DNA of 64,000 nucleotides, taken from NCBI GenBank assembly GCA_002633005.1, contig NMRA01000327.1:429208-493207 (forward strand), given 5' to 3'. The DNA is from Phoronis australis. Lineage: Eukaryota > Phoronida > Phoronidae. Below, in pieces: positions 1 to 10,800 of the stretch; position 1 is the stretch's first letter; the number at the start of each line of letters is the position of its first letter. The translations under genes and the position numbers were made by a program. The notes under the pieces are model-generated. The model had not been told where the DNA came from. It made no database searches and saw only the letters and a list, made by a program, of their open reading frames with translations.

Positions 1-707
1 CACTTACAACTTTCTGACTGGTTCTTCGGTGGACCCTGCTGCTTTTTATGAGCCTGCTTCTTCTGAGGATTGTTGTGCTTCTTGAACCCATGCCGTTTCA
101 CGAACTCGACTGTACTCTCACTTTTGCCTGACATCACCTGTTTCTGAGTGCGTGATGCCTCTGCTGCTCGCAGATTCTCAATGGCTTTTGCGAGGCTTGG
201 TACAGGGCGTTCTCTTAAGAGTCTCTCTCGTCCTGCGTCATCATTCGTCCCAACGACTATGCGGTCTCTGATCAGTGAGTCTTTCAGTTCCCCGAATTCG
301 CAAGAGTCAGCTAACTTGCGTAATCTTAGGACAAACACGTCTATCGTCTCTCCCGTCTTTTGGACTGCTTGGTTGAACACAAATCTCTCGTAGAGAACAT
401 TCTTCTGAGGAACAAAGTACGCCTTTAAGGCATCAATGATCTTCTGAGGATTGCGTCTGTCTTCTTCACTGACGTTAGGCAAGTTACACAGTACTCGTTT
501 ACACTCCTGCCCCATGACGGAGCAGAGTGTCGCAGCAACTATTGATACACCCTTTAGGTCTGGTGTACCATCCGCCTTAACCATTTTTGTGTCTAGTTCT
601 GTGGCGGTCATGTAGTCTATCCAGGCGGTTTCAAATTCACGCCAGTTCTCTGCCACATTCCCTTGTACTGACATTGGGGTTGGGGCCGGTATCTGATATG
701 TTGCCAT
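1..707 (-). CDS. Ty3/gypsy gag polyprotein, 5' part (runs off window)
   Basis: An uninterrupted frame of 235 codons runs leftward from an ATG at 707-705 to the window edge; I checked every in-frame triplet and found no stop. The predicted protein has the layout of a metavirus-type gag: a short N-terminus, a capsid-like middle rich in helices (ENWREFETAWIDYM, ERFVFNQAVQKTGETIDVFV, LRLRKLADSCEFGELKD), a basic linker, then SCK at the edge, which would be the first Cys of a CCHC zinc knuckle. Gag proteins of this family package element RNA into cytoplasmic particles. Pol would lie left of the window. The open frame suggests a fairly young copy. It lies in an intron of the minus-strand TSNAXIP1_N gene, in the same orientation. 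The family call rests on recognition of the protein pattern only. Confidence 0.72.
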   Translation of the reverse strand, partial: MATYQIPAPTPMSVQGNVAENWREFETAWIDYMTATELDTKMVKADGTPDLKGVSIVAATLCSVMGQECKRVLCNLPNVSEEDRRNPQKIIDALKAYFVPQKNVLYERFVFNQAVQKTGETIDVFVLRLRKLADSCEFGELKDSLIRDRIVVGTNDDAGRERLLRERPVPSLAKAIENLRAAEASRTQKQVMSGKSESTVEFVKRHGFKKHNNPQKKQAHKKQQGPPKNQSESCK

Positions 708-1143
708 TTTTGTAATGTTCTGAATGTTGTCAGCTTATGTGTCACTTCGTTAACGTGTTCACCAATGTTGCGTGTCACTCGTGCAGGTATGTGGTAAATT
801 TATTCGGTCAATAAATTCACTAACTTTTATGTATCGCTACTTATAATGTAAAGTCGCGCGTAAAAGTTATCTTATAGAGCCTCACACTTTCCTCGCGAAC
901 TTCGATCACATGAACTGTCAGCTCAAAACACACAATGCACATGTGGCTATGACGTCATGGAAAATTTCGAAGTACTGTACAACAACTATCAACAGTTCCA
1001 GGCTATTTTCTGATCTTTCACAAACAAAATCCTTCGAAAACAGCACGAAAGATCCTTGACACAAACCGTTGGAAGGTATCAGTTTATAATGCCCAGTTGT
1101 TTCGCCAGAATCACAAAAATGACACAAACCGCTGCTGCCACCA
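708..1143 (-). mobile_element. Untranslated leader of the gypsy element
   Basis: About 435 bases lie between the candidate primer-binding site and the gag ATG. I see no conserved coding sequence here. It is read as the 5' leader (packaging and dimerisation region) because of its position between LTR and gag. Confidence 0.4.
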
Positions 1144-1266
1144 TGTAGGAACAACAACGCTGATGGAACCGGAACTCAATATATTTATCTCTAAGTCTAA
1201 AGAGCTATAATACTACAGATATCAATGGATCTGTTGCAATTACAGGGTTGAAAAGGGTGCGTGACA
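1144..1266 (-). mobile_element. Candidate short 5' LTR of the gypsy element
   Basis: Read on the minus strand, the segment begins TGTCACGC at 1266 and ends CCTACA at 1144, giving TG...CA ends. Near its 3' end it has an A/T-rich ATAAATATATTGAG stretch, typical of the polyadenylation side of gypsy LTRs. It is followed directly by TGGTGGCAGCAGCGG (1143-1129), which has the TGG start expected of a tRNA primer-binding site. The 123-bp length is short for an LTR. The 3' LTR is outside the window, so the two ends cannot be compared. Confidence 0.4.
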
Positions 1267-1357
1267 ACGGGAGGTGCTTTTAAAGAAATATCAAGTTCAC
1301 GTGATTCATGCAATCAGCATTGTTTGTAATGTTTGGGTGTACAGACATAAAACTAAC

Positions 1358-1506
1358 CTGGAATCCTTCTGGGGTCCTTCTTGGGTTCTTGCTTGACAAC
1401 GATGGTCTCTTCTGACTTCAAAGCCGACTCTTTCTTTATGCGCTGATCTCGCAAATCTTGAAGCTGCTTCATTAACCTGCTATTGTCTTGTTGAATAATG
1501 TCTATT
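1358..1506 (-). CDS. Coiled-coil exon, minus-strand TSNAXIP1_N gene
   Basis: Acceptor CTTTTTAG, 149 coding bases, donor GTTAGT. It completes a split Lys codon and continues the coiled coil (IDIIQQDNSRLMKQLQDLRDQR), then a basic tail ending KKDPRRIP. Confidence 0.7.
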
Positions 1507-4451
1507 CTAAAAAGCAAGCAAGATTGAAATACAAGACTGCAGCTATCAAACCCAAAAAAGATGGTGGGCCTGTTGGTTTTGATGTATATGGATTCTGTGA
1601 TCAGAGGAAAACTGGTTTTCTATAAAGATCAAAGAATTCATATACATCAAAACCAACAGGCCCACCATGAACCTTGATCAAGGTTTGTAACTTCCGCCCA
1701 TCTATAAGGCTATACTACTTCCGGAGAACAGAAGGACTGAAAATCAGGACGCCCCCCTACCATTCGTTAACAAAGAACTGTAGAGTACAGTTCGAAATGT
1801 TCGAACTTCTAAATACCCGGTCTCTGAGTAAGATGATTTGACTTATAAATAAACACTTTTGGTTTTGTACATTTTTGCGCATCAAATGTGTATGGAAAAG
1901 TTGTCTAAGAGCTTGTATAAATTTTATTTACACTTCGTTAGTACTCTTGAGGTCATTAATTCCACAATTTCTAGAAAACAATTTGAAATCATGTCCTGAC
2001 ATTTCAAAACTGAAGTCCTTCTGTTTCCATCTCAGTTGAATTGTAACCAATGGTGACAGCTGTGGCTAACAGAAGTAGTCACTTTAAAATAATCATCTCA
2101 GTGGAAACCAATAACCCATTCCAGATAAGCTGACTACAACACAGTGGCACTGAGCGAATAATGAACCATGAATACTGAAGGTAAATCTAGCATTGAAAAT
2201 CACCAGGCCTGCGCATGGAATGTGATGGGAATATATCTGCCCAATTTCATAAAGACCCGTCTAGGAAACACTGTAATAATAAACTAAGGTTAGCAAAAAC
2301 TTAAAGTAGCCACTACTAGGTGGCATGGTGGTAGTCAGGTCCATTCAAAAGATGGCAAGGTAGATGCTCTCTTTGATCAAAATATGTCAACAAAATTTCA
2401 TGAGTATCCTTCAAGCAGTTTGTAAATAGGGACATCTAGACAGCAACAGAATGTAAAAACCACATAGCTGTCGCATAATAAATGTGTCAGAAAAAATCTG
2501 TTAAATGATCTTCCTACTTCTTTTGTAGATCCTCTCGCCTTTTCTTGTAGTTTCTAAGTGTAGATGGCTCAGCTGCCATTGTTTGCAGTTTATCAGACAA
2601 GAAGTCAGCTTCTCGGCGCCCTCTTTTGATGGTCTCAATAAAATCCTCATACTCAGCCTTTATTGCATTGAGAAGAGGCTTGTAAGACTGCACATAATCA
2701 ATTATCTGAAACAAAAACACCAGAATCATCTAACACAAGAGTAAGTTAATTCAATACAAGTGAATACAACACATTAGAATGCTTTTATTAAAAAAAATCT
2801 AAAGCAGACAACTTAATGTGGTACTTTTAAAACTGAAGCATAGTCCGCATTTTATTTATTTGTTGTGTTTCTTGGTGGCCTACTCTATTTTGTTGGCATC
2901 ACTGCCCATTACCCTGTCAAAGGCTGCGCGGTGGACTACGTATCTTTGGTGACAATCCATGCTGTTAATAGTTGCCATCTCCTGCTTGATGAAGCTGTTC
3001 AGTTCCTGCAGAAACCTGCGATCCTTCTCATTTTTGATAATAGGTGGCAGCACAGGGTGTGGTGATGGTGTGTGATTGGGAGACGCTGACATGTTTCCTA
3101 AAAACATACAAATTAAATTAAACGTGATGATAGCAATTTCGTCTTACGAAACAATTACAAAAACAATACCAAATAATTGATTTACAGAACTGCCACCACA
3201 GAGAAGACTAATATCAAAACTGTCAGGGTAGTTCAAAACCAAAATTTGTGTGACAAAGATGCTTCCTACATGTTATCAAGACGCACTCAGGTTCGGGGTT
3301 TTGCAGTTTCTGCCCAGCATGGGTTAAATTCAAGAAATGAGCACATATCAGAGAACTGGTGAGTCAATCAGGGGAAAAACAGTAGCCATGTGTATACAAG
3401 TCCTGTTTGTAAAACCTCGAAACTGTACAGCTAGTATGTCTACCCTTACGTATTTTGGTTAAGGCCTGGGATATTCCTGACTAAGTTTGAACCTGTGCCC
3501 TTTGGGTGCACCTGATGACATAAAGTGTACTTTTTACAAAAGTTATGCCCAGCAGACTTAACTTGTACTTAAAGTGGTAACATATGAAAGAGAAACCCCA
3601 AGGCGGCAATCGAAATAAGAACCGTGCATTTTTGGAAAAGTGTTGTGTTTTAAAAGATGTGCCTTGGGGTGCCCTGCTACAATGTACTTGTGGCTTTTTA
3701 TTTTTTTATGTGGTTAATGGCACAAAGGGGAACTCCTGGAATATCTCTGTTTAAGGCTGATTAACATCCACAGGTCATCACATGCGTGAGCACTCGGATT
3801 TCTAAATTTGGATGTTTTTTGATACATTAAGAATTTTGGTGAAATTGGCATAAATAAAAAACCTCCTCTTTGATTTCAACTTCATGTGACAAAAGTTTTT
3901 AAGCCGAGACAGCTCTTAGGCTAATACTTGGAGTGTTGTTACCCCAACGCTTCTAAGAGAGCCTAAGCCAGACTGTGACTAATCGACCATCCTAATTGAT
4001 TCACAAACTATATGCTTGTGGCATAGCCGCGTTGCTGAAGAAACCTATTCCCTATTTTCACATAAAATGTATACACTTTAATAATTCAAAAATGGCTACT
4101 ACTTTTCAATTTTGAAAATTGCCATATTGGTCATTTGCCTTGCTTATTGTTTGACACGTTAATTGGTTAATCCAACATATGCACTTAGCCACTTGAATGA
4201 ATCCCAGCGACTAGCTCACTTCAATCCGTGACAACACCATCAAGCCTAATTTGACTTGCTCAGAAAATTTCTGGATAATCAGTGGTAAAAAGTGCAAGCC
4301 TTTCCAATGTTGGCCAACATCTACGGTTGCCTACAATTCTAAAGCCAATACACATCAGCTCTGACTCCAAACCGTTTGAGATTCAAGTTTGGTGGTCTGA
4401 AAAAAAGTATCAATAACTTCTCTACTTACTCTATTTCATCAGTTGATTACC
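1358..4451 (-). CDS. TSNAXIP1_N-domain coiled-coil protein, N-terminal part (partial gene)
   Basis: The spliced model has a non-coding exon ending at 4,451, then coding exons 3097-2913 (ATG 3092-3090), 2705-2518 and 1506-1358. Junctions are GT/AG and the frame is kept (phases 0, 2, 1). Further exons lie left of the window. The protein begins MSASPNHTPSPHPVLPPII and continues into RRFLQELNSFIKQEM, then HRAAFDR joined to IIDYVQSYKPLLNAIKAEYE. That last segment matches the translin-associated factor X-interacting N-terminal domain (TSNAXIP1 has a very similar FKTYKPLLSAIK segment). A charged coiled coil follows (RNYKKRREDLQKK, then IDIIQQDNSRLMKQLQDLRDQR). TSNAXIP1 relatives are mainly testis- or cilium-associated; function is poorly known. 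It is either TSNAXIP1 itself or a close relative. A gypsy element lies in the intron after the last exon seen. Confidence 0.7.
1561..1668. repeat. 30-bp perfect inverted repeat (foldback)
   Basis: Bases 1561-1590 and 1639-1668 are perfect reverse complements, separated by 48 bases. Beyond one inner mismatch the pairing continues for about five more bases. The foldback lies in an intron of the minus-strand TSNAXIP1_N gene. It could be a small foldback element or a cloning/assembly foldback. Confidence 0.85.
2518..2705 (-). CDS. TSNAXIP1_N core exon, minus-strand gene
   Basis: Preceded by TGTTTCAG; encodes IIDYVQSYKPLLNAIKAEYE and the start of the coiled coil. It ends in phase 2 at a GTAGGAAG donor. 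The YKPLLNAIK segment is the most recognisable part of the gene. Confidence 0.75.
2913..3097 (-). CDS. Exon with start codon, minus-strand TSNAXIP1_N gene
   Basis: Acceptor TTTTTAG at 3098, then GAAAC and the ATG at 3092. The exon encodes 60 residues ending in HRAAFDR and stops at a GGTAATG donor (GT at 2912-2911) in phase 0. Confidence 0.7.
3930..4275 (+). repeat. Dispersed repeat family 2, copy A
   Basis: This block matches, with substitutions and small indels, the reverse complement of 28,060-28,450, including shared runs such as AAGCCAGACTGTGACTAA and ATGGCTACTACTT. A third, interrupted copy is at 5,022-5,845. It looks like an old non-autonomous transposon; no coding capacity is seen. 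Confidence 0.7.
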
Positions 4452-4545
4452 TGAATTTATGAAACAGGGTACACAACTTCCCGAACAGCTTCCACTCAGT
4501 CTCCGTTCGCTCACGGTCTGTCGGGGTCGCCGTTGCTCAGGTATG
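4452..4545 (-). other. Probable 5' untranslated exon of the minus-strand gene
   Basis: Minus-strand sequence downstream of the promoter motifs ends in ATTCAG followed by a GTAATC donor (last exon base 4451), which would splice to the coding exon at 3097. The transcription start is a guess from the motif cluster at 4,544-4,571. Confidence 0.4.
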
Positions 4546-4575
4546 ACGTCACTTCCGTATACAAATGGCGGATTG
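4540..4575. promoter_or_regulatory. Bidirectional promoter core: CRE, ETS and YY1-type sites
   Basis: A perfect palindromic CRE (TGACGTCA, 4544-4551) overlaps an ETS-type ACTTCCG (4551-4557), followed 6 bases later by AAATGGCGG (4563-4571), the usual YY1 or start-region element. The surrounding 4,490-4,600 stretch is CpG-rich compared with the AT-rich neighbourhood. Divergent genes start on both sides, so this is read as their shared core promoter. Confidence 0.6.
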
Positions 4576-4714
4576 ACAACACTGAGCTGGCTGTTACATG
4601 TCTTGCCAAGATTATGAGTATTTTACACAGAGATTGACGGGAAGTTCTACAATAGCGTGTTTTTAGGATGTAGTACCTGAGGTAATGTATCCACAACAAC
4701 TTATTTGCTTGTAC
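4565..4714 (+). other. Possible 5' untranslated exon of the plus-strand gene
   Basis: To the right of the promoter motifs, a good donor (TAC then GTGAGT, GT at 4715) could join to the acceptor TCTATTCTCAG before 7081, where the coding exon begins with 50 untranslated bases. This is inferred from splice signals only. Confidence 0.3.
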
Positions 4715-5090
4715 GTGAGTTACATCTGTGATTTTAGCCCCGGGAGTTAATAACAGGCCTCTCCCTGCTAGCTGGCTGACTAACTCCCTGCCGGCCATGG
4801 GTCAATGAAGCTCAGGCACTCAGCATGAATTAATGGCGTGAGGTTAAATTAGCCAATTTGTAAGAACTCAAGAAATAGAAATTTCTGTTTCATTTCTCGG
4901 TGTCATATAGTCAAGTTTGGAAACTCTGTGACTGTGATAGAGGGTGGCTCTGTGACTGTGCATTTGACTTATGGGCATTTTGTCTGGTGTGTGAACTATA
5001 GTATGTGCAACAACTCCTACGCTAATTTGTTACCCCAACGCCTAAGCAAGCCTTAGCCAGACTTTGATTAACCTGTCCTAATCGATTAAA

Positions 5091-5137
5091 AAATCATAGG
5101 CAATTACGTCGCCCGGAGACGCAATTGCCTATGATTT
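5091..5137. repeat. 20-bp stem hairpin
   Basis: Arms 5091-5110 and 5118-5137 are inverted repeats with one mismatch around a 7-base loop (GCCCGGA). The hairpin sits at the left end of the insertion in copy C of family 2, so it may be the terminus of that element. Confidence 0.8.
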
Positions 5138-5147
5138 GGCGTTGACC

Positions 5148-5560
5148 TGTCCTCAGCTTCTGATCGCCCCCAATAGTATTGGGGCCCAATACACTACATA
5201 TAATACTACAAAGTATGACACTCAGTTATAGAAATTCCATGGGTGCTTCGATTCAGCCATCCATATCAAACACATAACTCAATAATTTTACACAAAACAG
5301 GGGTTCAACAAACCATGAGTAATTGTTCTTTCTTATAATACCATTCACGGTGTCCTGCACCAGCGAATTCACAAAAAATTGGCAGTCAAAGCACAAAAAT
5401 GCTCCCACAAAGCCCACACATACCTCGCATTTTGACGGTTTGAGGTCAAGGATGGTACGTAAATTAACCATGAGTTACGGATGGACGGCTAAATGTAGAG
5501 TTATCGACATCGTTACTTTACGCGAATAACCGGCAATTTCGCATAAAGTCATAGTTGTCT
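5148..5560 (+). repeat. Dispersed repeat family 1, plus copy
   Basis: Aligns along most of its length with the reverse complement of 61,690-62,058, sharing runs such as AACAGGGGTTCAACAAA and TACCATTCACGGTGTCCTG. Its left end (CCTCAGCTTCTGATCG) is the arm sequence of the foldback at 59,727-59,829. It is non-coding and probably a non-autonomous DNA element. Confidence 0.75.
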
Positions 5561-5849
5561 TGGCTATACTTCATCGAAGATATGTGTAGAAGTAGAAAAG
5601 ACCACTGAAGAAAGCAAGCGCTTTTTTAAGTGATAGTTTTAAGTGTGGAATGTATTTTTGACGAGGTGAAAACTCTTAATCGGTGAGCGGATTTTGCCTA
5701 CCGCACGTTTAAAATATACCGGATGAAATTCGTACAGAAAGCGATGGGAAGTCCCTAACCGGCCAACTGAAGGGCTACATGTTGCCTACACCAATCAATG
5801 CTCGTGGCTTAGCCGCGATGCTGAAGAATACTAATTTGTTATCATTTCT

Positions 5850-7080
5850 CTAAAATAATTTTTGTATCTATCTACAGTTGTAACTGTGATTGTACTTTTT
5901 TCTCAAAACCTTGATTGCTAAAGTTTAACTTGCTTAAACTATATGTGAACAATGGTGTTTTAATGGTAAAGATAATCCCAGGTTTACTAAAATTAGTACT
6001 GTCATCCTATGTTTGAGCTCCAGACATTTGTCGTGGGCATGAAAACAAATTAAAATGAGACACGCTGAGCTGAATGGTGTAATAGGCAAACAGATTTGTG
6101 TGATTAACCGATATATTTGATCCTGGGTAAATGAGGGATACAGGATTTTGAGAACCAGTTTGACGCAATTTGTCCAATGGAGCTAGGTTATTGCAAGGTT
6201 CTCAGTTCCTGTTAGTGACTGATATGTTGGGGCTCCTCTGTGGTTAAAGCACTTTTAATGCATCGTGATACTGAATGAGTAGACCCCTATCAATAAAATT
6301 ATATATTTGCTCTCTGGAAATGCTTTTTCTGGAGAGGGAGGGTTTGCAGTTGGGATGTTAAAAGATATACAGGTGTCAACGGAAGTATTCTAAAATATTT
6401 TGCATTGTGTAATTGTGTAGAGATATGAACAACTACTACAGATGACTCTTATTACAGCGAACAATTTTTGGGGGTTTTGGTACTATACGTACAACTAGTT
6501 GACTTTGTACAAATTTCAAAGTTTATGTTATTTCAACAGAAATGATGAACATAAGATGAAGTGGTTGAGAAAGAAGTGCTCATTCAGTGGAGCACACAAT
6601 GTCAGCTAGACTCTGAAAATCATTTTCATTATTTATCTGCTGTAAAAGTCAAATTTGGCATTGTAACTTTTGTGGCATGCAAACAAGTGGGATTTCTGGT
6701 ACACAAAAACACCAAATAATTCTCAACAAAAGCTTTTTTGGTATTTGAGTTATTTTTGTTAACATTTTTGGGACATTCTGTATACCTATGGTCTGTGAGA
6801 GATTTGACGCATAATGTTCCCCTTTTGTTTTGAGGTAGACAGTGTGACAAAACTATTAGTATATAGCCACATCCCAAAATACGATAGTGTATCTCTGATT
6901 CAGTAATATTCACCCACAATGCTTCATACCCACAGTTGAACACAGCTGCTGTTCCAATTCAAATTTCACAGTAATCCTTTAGTACTTGTTCAATGTTTAA
7001 TTGTGTTTCTTCTATTGACATGGTCAGTCCTTGCTTCTTTGTTTTGTGTGAATAAAGAACTCTGTTTTTTTCTATTCTCA
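5850..7080 (+). other. Remainder of first intron, no features seen
   Basis: AT-rich intron sequence before the coding exon. Small frames on both strands have no recognisable protein pattern, and I see no repeat shared with the rest of the window. Confidence 0.5.
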
Positions 7081-7130
7081 GTGATGTCCAATGTTCTCTT
7101 ATATGGAGCCTGTCAAAAGATAAACCAACT

Positions 7131-7871
7131 ATGAGTACAGGTAAACAGAGGAACCTGAACCAGCTTCTGGAATCAGTCCAGAATGCCCACCGTAAGGACA
7201 TTGTGGACTTCGCAGGAGGTCACTTGAATGAGTCTCGCCTCTACAAACCTCCAACTTCATGGTCATATGAAGGATGGGAAAGTTCAAAGAAAGAAGACAT
7301 TGTTATGAAGCAAAAAAGCAAGATCCCGCGTTCTAAAAAGAGTGTCATGCGACGGAACGATATGAAAGAGACAATGGTGCAGTTTGCCACTGGTACAACA
7401 GGGACCTACTTGCCACCCTCCCCAGTGGAAGCGCATGTTGCGGGAGAGATGGACTCTATATCGCCGGACCAGTATGACAAAGTCAGAGATAACCGGTTAA
7501 TCACCGAACTGAATATTGGGGAAATTATGCTTCCTGGAGCCAGAAGTTATCGCACGAAAAGTTGGAGTGAGCAGGACTTTGCTCCTGAGGAAATATCTAA
7601 ACCAATACAGACTCAGGGAGATTTACGGGCTAAAAACTTAGCTGCAAAGAGCAGGCGGGAGTTTGTTCCCATTCCTGTTGGTGCAGCAACAAAAACAGAT
7701 CAATACAGATCTCAGAAGAGACTTGAAAATGAACTGATTTGTAAGGCTGAGGCTCAGGAACGAAAAGTGCTACAAGGATCAAAATCTGCACAATATTTAG
7801 AAAATAAACTGAAAGCTAATTTGGAAAGTCTAAATGAAGCTGGATACGGTCCAAACTTTAACAGACTTCAG
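7131..7871 (+). CDS. Exon 1 (coding), C6orf118-like gene
   Basis: Encodes residues 1-247 and ends FNRLQ before a GTAGGT donor. The exon itself begins at 7081 after TCTATTCTCAG. Reading past the donor gives a stop within five codons. Confidence 0.85.
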
Positions 7872-10800
7872 GTAGGTGTCTGGTGAATTTACTCATTAGA
7901 CTTCATGCTTGGCAACCAAAAGATACCGTTCAAATGCTCGTTGTTAGTATGCTGTTACTGTGTGTTCAGTTTTGCCATCAGTTAATGAAAATGTGGAAAA
8001 CAAAACCTAATAGCTCAACTGCACAACGGTTTGTTTGTGGGTTAACAAGAAATCAATACATGTTATTGATTTTTAGCTCTTGATTTATGTACACTGCACT
8101 GTGTAGTGATATTTTGAAGTGCATAATGGTAGTTTGTTAGTTGAAGGCAAAGTTGTGAAGCTAAGCTGGATTAACATCAGCTGTTCATGCAGGTTCATTA
8201 ATTAAAAAGTAGAATAAACATTTTTATGTAAAACTAAAGCCCCCATCTCTTAATCGTGGGTCAGCTGTTCATCAAAAATTTGGAGAGAATTATAATCTTC
8301 TAATTAAAGTTTGGCTTTTTTTAATTGCACCATATGTAGTCAGAGTGTCATTGTTGTATTAAGGTATGATAGTATTTAAGATAAACAAATCTGTACCTTA
8401 TGAATAACGTTTTGGAAGACTTTCAAGCTATTATTCTGTTTCAGGTCTACGTGGATATCTTCCATGATTTAATAAATGAGTCTCCAACATTTGGCCATGT
8501 TCTGAAAACTATTCTTGATGAGTACAGTGACTATATTGACTTCCTGGTTGAAAGTCATCCAAATCAACATGGAACTCTCAGAGAACAGGTCAGTTGGTCA
8601 TTTCAAAACAATAAGTGTGGGTAATGATTTCATAACCTTCTGAAGTGAGAAAGGGACATAATATCTAAGACTTGTTAAATGTAATTTCTTTGCTATGATA
8701 CATTAATCTTTTCGTATTACAGTGTGAGAGGTTCCACACAAAATTTTGCCGCTTATTGTATCTGAAGCTAAACGTAGTATTTTGCAATTCATTCCAATAT
8801 GGGAACTATTTTCTTTTCAGAAACATTCTCGTACGACTCATTTCTACCAAGCCTTTAGCCACTAGAACCTTCAGACTACAATGTACACAAATGGGTAAAA
8901 CTGGTCTATTACCAGTGCAAAAAGCAGCAGTCTGACCAACGTTCAGAGTTTTGAAGTGACTTTTTTTGATACCAGCTCCTAGCTTATGATATTTCTAATT
9001 TTAGGTTGACAGTTTGGCTTCCAAAGGTGTCTCAAAGCCTCTGGATCTGGCCAGGGAGCGTAAAGCTGTGAGTGACTTGGAGGTCAAGGGGAAACAATTG
9101 CTGGATGCCAACGAGAAGTTACGGCGAGAAATTGAAGCAGAAGAGCAACTGGTATCTCAATTGGAAGGCAAAAAGCCAAAAAGAACTATTACTGCTTCGT
9201 ATCAGGTATAAAACATTTTTCAGATTATTTTCTTGAATTCACCCAGTAGATAGTATCAAATAGTGACACTGACAAAAGTTGGATACAACTGGATCGAGAG
9301 ATTTTATACAACTTAAGGGTCGAGTATATTAACTAGAACAACCGTTCCGTGAAACTTGTCCGAGTTAAGCAAAAATTCAACTTAGGCATGCCCGAGTTGT
9401 GCAAGTTTTATTTCTGTCAGTATTTTATACTAACAGCAGCTTAAACTCTGCAACAAACTATTGGCTTTGAGTTTTGATTTCTACTCACCCTGTTGAAAAA
9501 AAAATTGATGCAAATATTGTTTTGATGAAAAATAACAACGAGATGATACAACATTTCTAAGAAATTTTGCTCTCTAGCATGCCAAGAATTGTACGATGAC
9601 ACTTACTTTACCTCAAAATCCAACTGCTGCCTACTGGTTTTGTAATTGGCCCAATTATGCCGCACACCTAAAAGAATTGATGAGAAACAATATAGAGGCA
9701 AGATTGTACAATGAAATTAAAGTTTTAGTTTGCAAAGGTCACATTTCTTGACTGATTTTCAAAATTCAAAAACTAGTAACCACGTGTACTTTTTACAAAA
9801 TTTTCAAATATTCTATTAAAAGCTTTCAAGATAAAAATTTAAAAGATATTATTGTCACCCCTATGTGTTTATGATGGGTATGATTATCTAAAGAACAACT
9901 ACATCAACAACCTGAGACAATGTACTGCAGAATGTCTTTGATCATAGTGGCAGAATCCAAGGTATGCAAACTGGTCGAGTTGCCCAATCTCAACTGGTGA
10001 CGGTGTCAACGTACCATTCTTTTCATGAGACAGATGCTCTTGCACAGCGTTGGACATGCTTTTGGAGTATTAAGTAAACTTCATATCCTTACCTTTACAA
10101 ATTTTGCAGTAAAGGTAAATTGTGCAAATTTAACACATTCAGGTGTTGATTTGATAATAAATGATCTAACTTGCTATTTTTCTTGTTGTTAATCAATATC
10201 AATATTGACCTGTCAGCAACGATACGAAGGAAATCGAAAGGTATCTCCCTTGTGGTCAATGTGAACACTTGTGTCTTCCAGTACGTTTCTTGGTATACTT
10301 TATGCTATATTGGTCAATTAAAGGTCCATTAGTCCAAGCTGTAGAGAAGCCAGATTGGGTTGAAAATAATATTCATTTGTTGATGAACACTCCACTGGGC
10401 TTCATGTATTAAATTCAATTAATGTTAACTTCACTGGCAAATTCATTATGCTCAACTTTGTTGTAGCTTTTCATTTAGTTTTCCTACCGCCGTGGATGAT
10501 TAGAAACATAGAACAAACCACTGAATCAACGTTTTGTTTTTAATTTATTAAATTATCTGTGCCAATAACTTGGCTTGTGGTCCTTTAATTACCAATGGTG
10601 TGGTGGCTATCCATTTTGTGACACTCAGTATGTTGTGGCTATCAGGAAATGCATGAAAAGTGCTTAGTTCTGACTTGTCATGCATAACTTGGAAAGTGAT
10701 AGTTTTCATATATGCGTTTAGTGAAATGAAAAACGGCAAATTGAACAAGATAGCATAAAAACGTGTAGTTTTGGGTGTGGTATTGTGAGTTCATACGTTT

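Larger units (their letters stand above)
5022..5845 (+). repeat. Dispersed repeat family 2, copy C, split by an insertion
   Basis: The left part (5,022-5,088) ends in CTAATCGATT and the right part resumes near 5,789 with AATGCTCGTGGCTTAGC. These two pieces are contiguous in copies A and B. About 700 bases are therefore inserted here, carrying a hairpin (5,091-5,137) and a family 1 repeat (5,148-5,560). Confidence 0.65.

Noticed and set aside
4511-4798. 95-codon minus-strand frame beside the promoter
   Set aside because: No recognisable protein pattern; it overlaps the CpG-rich promoter and probable untranslated exons, where stops are rare by composition.
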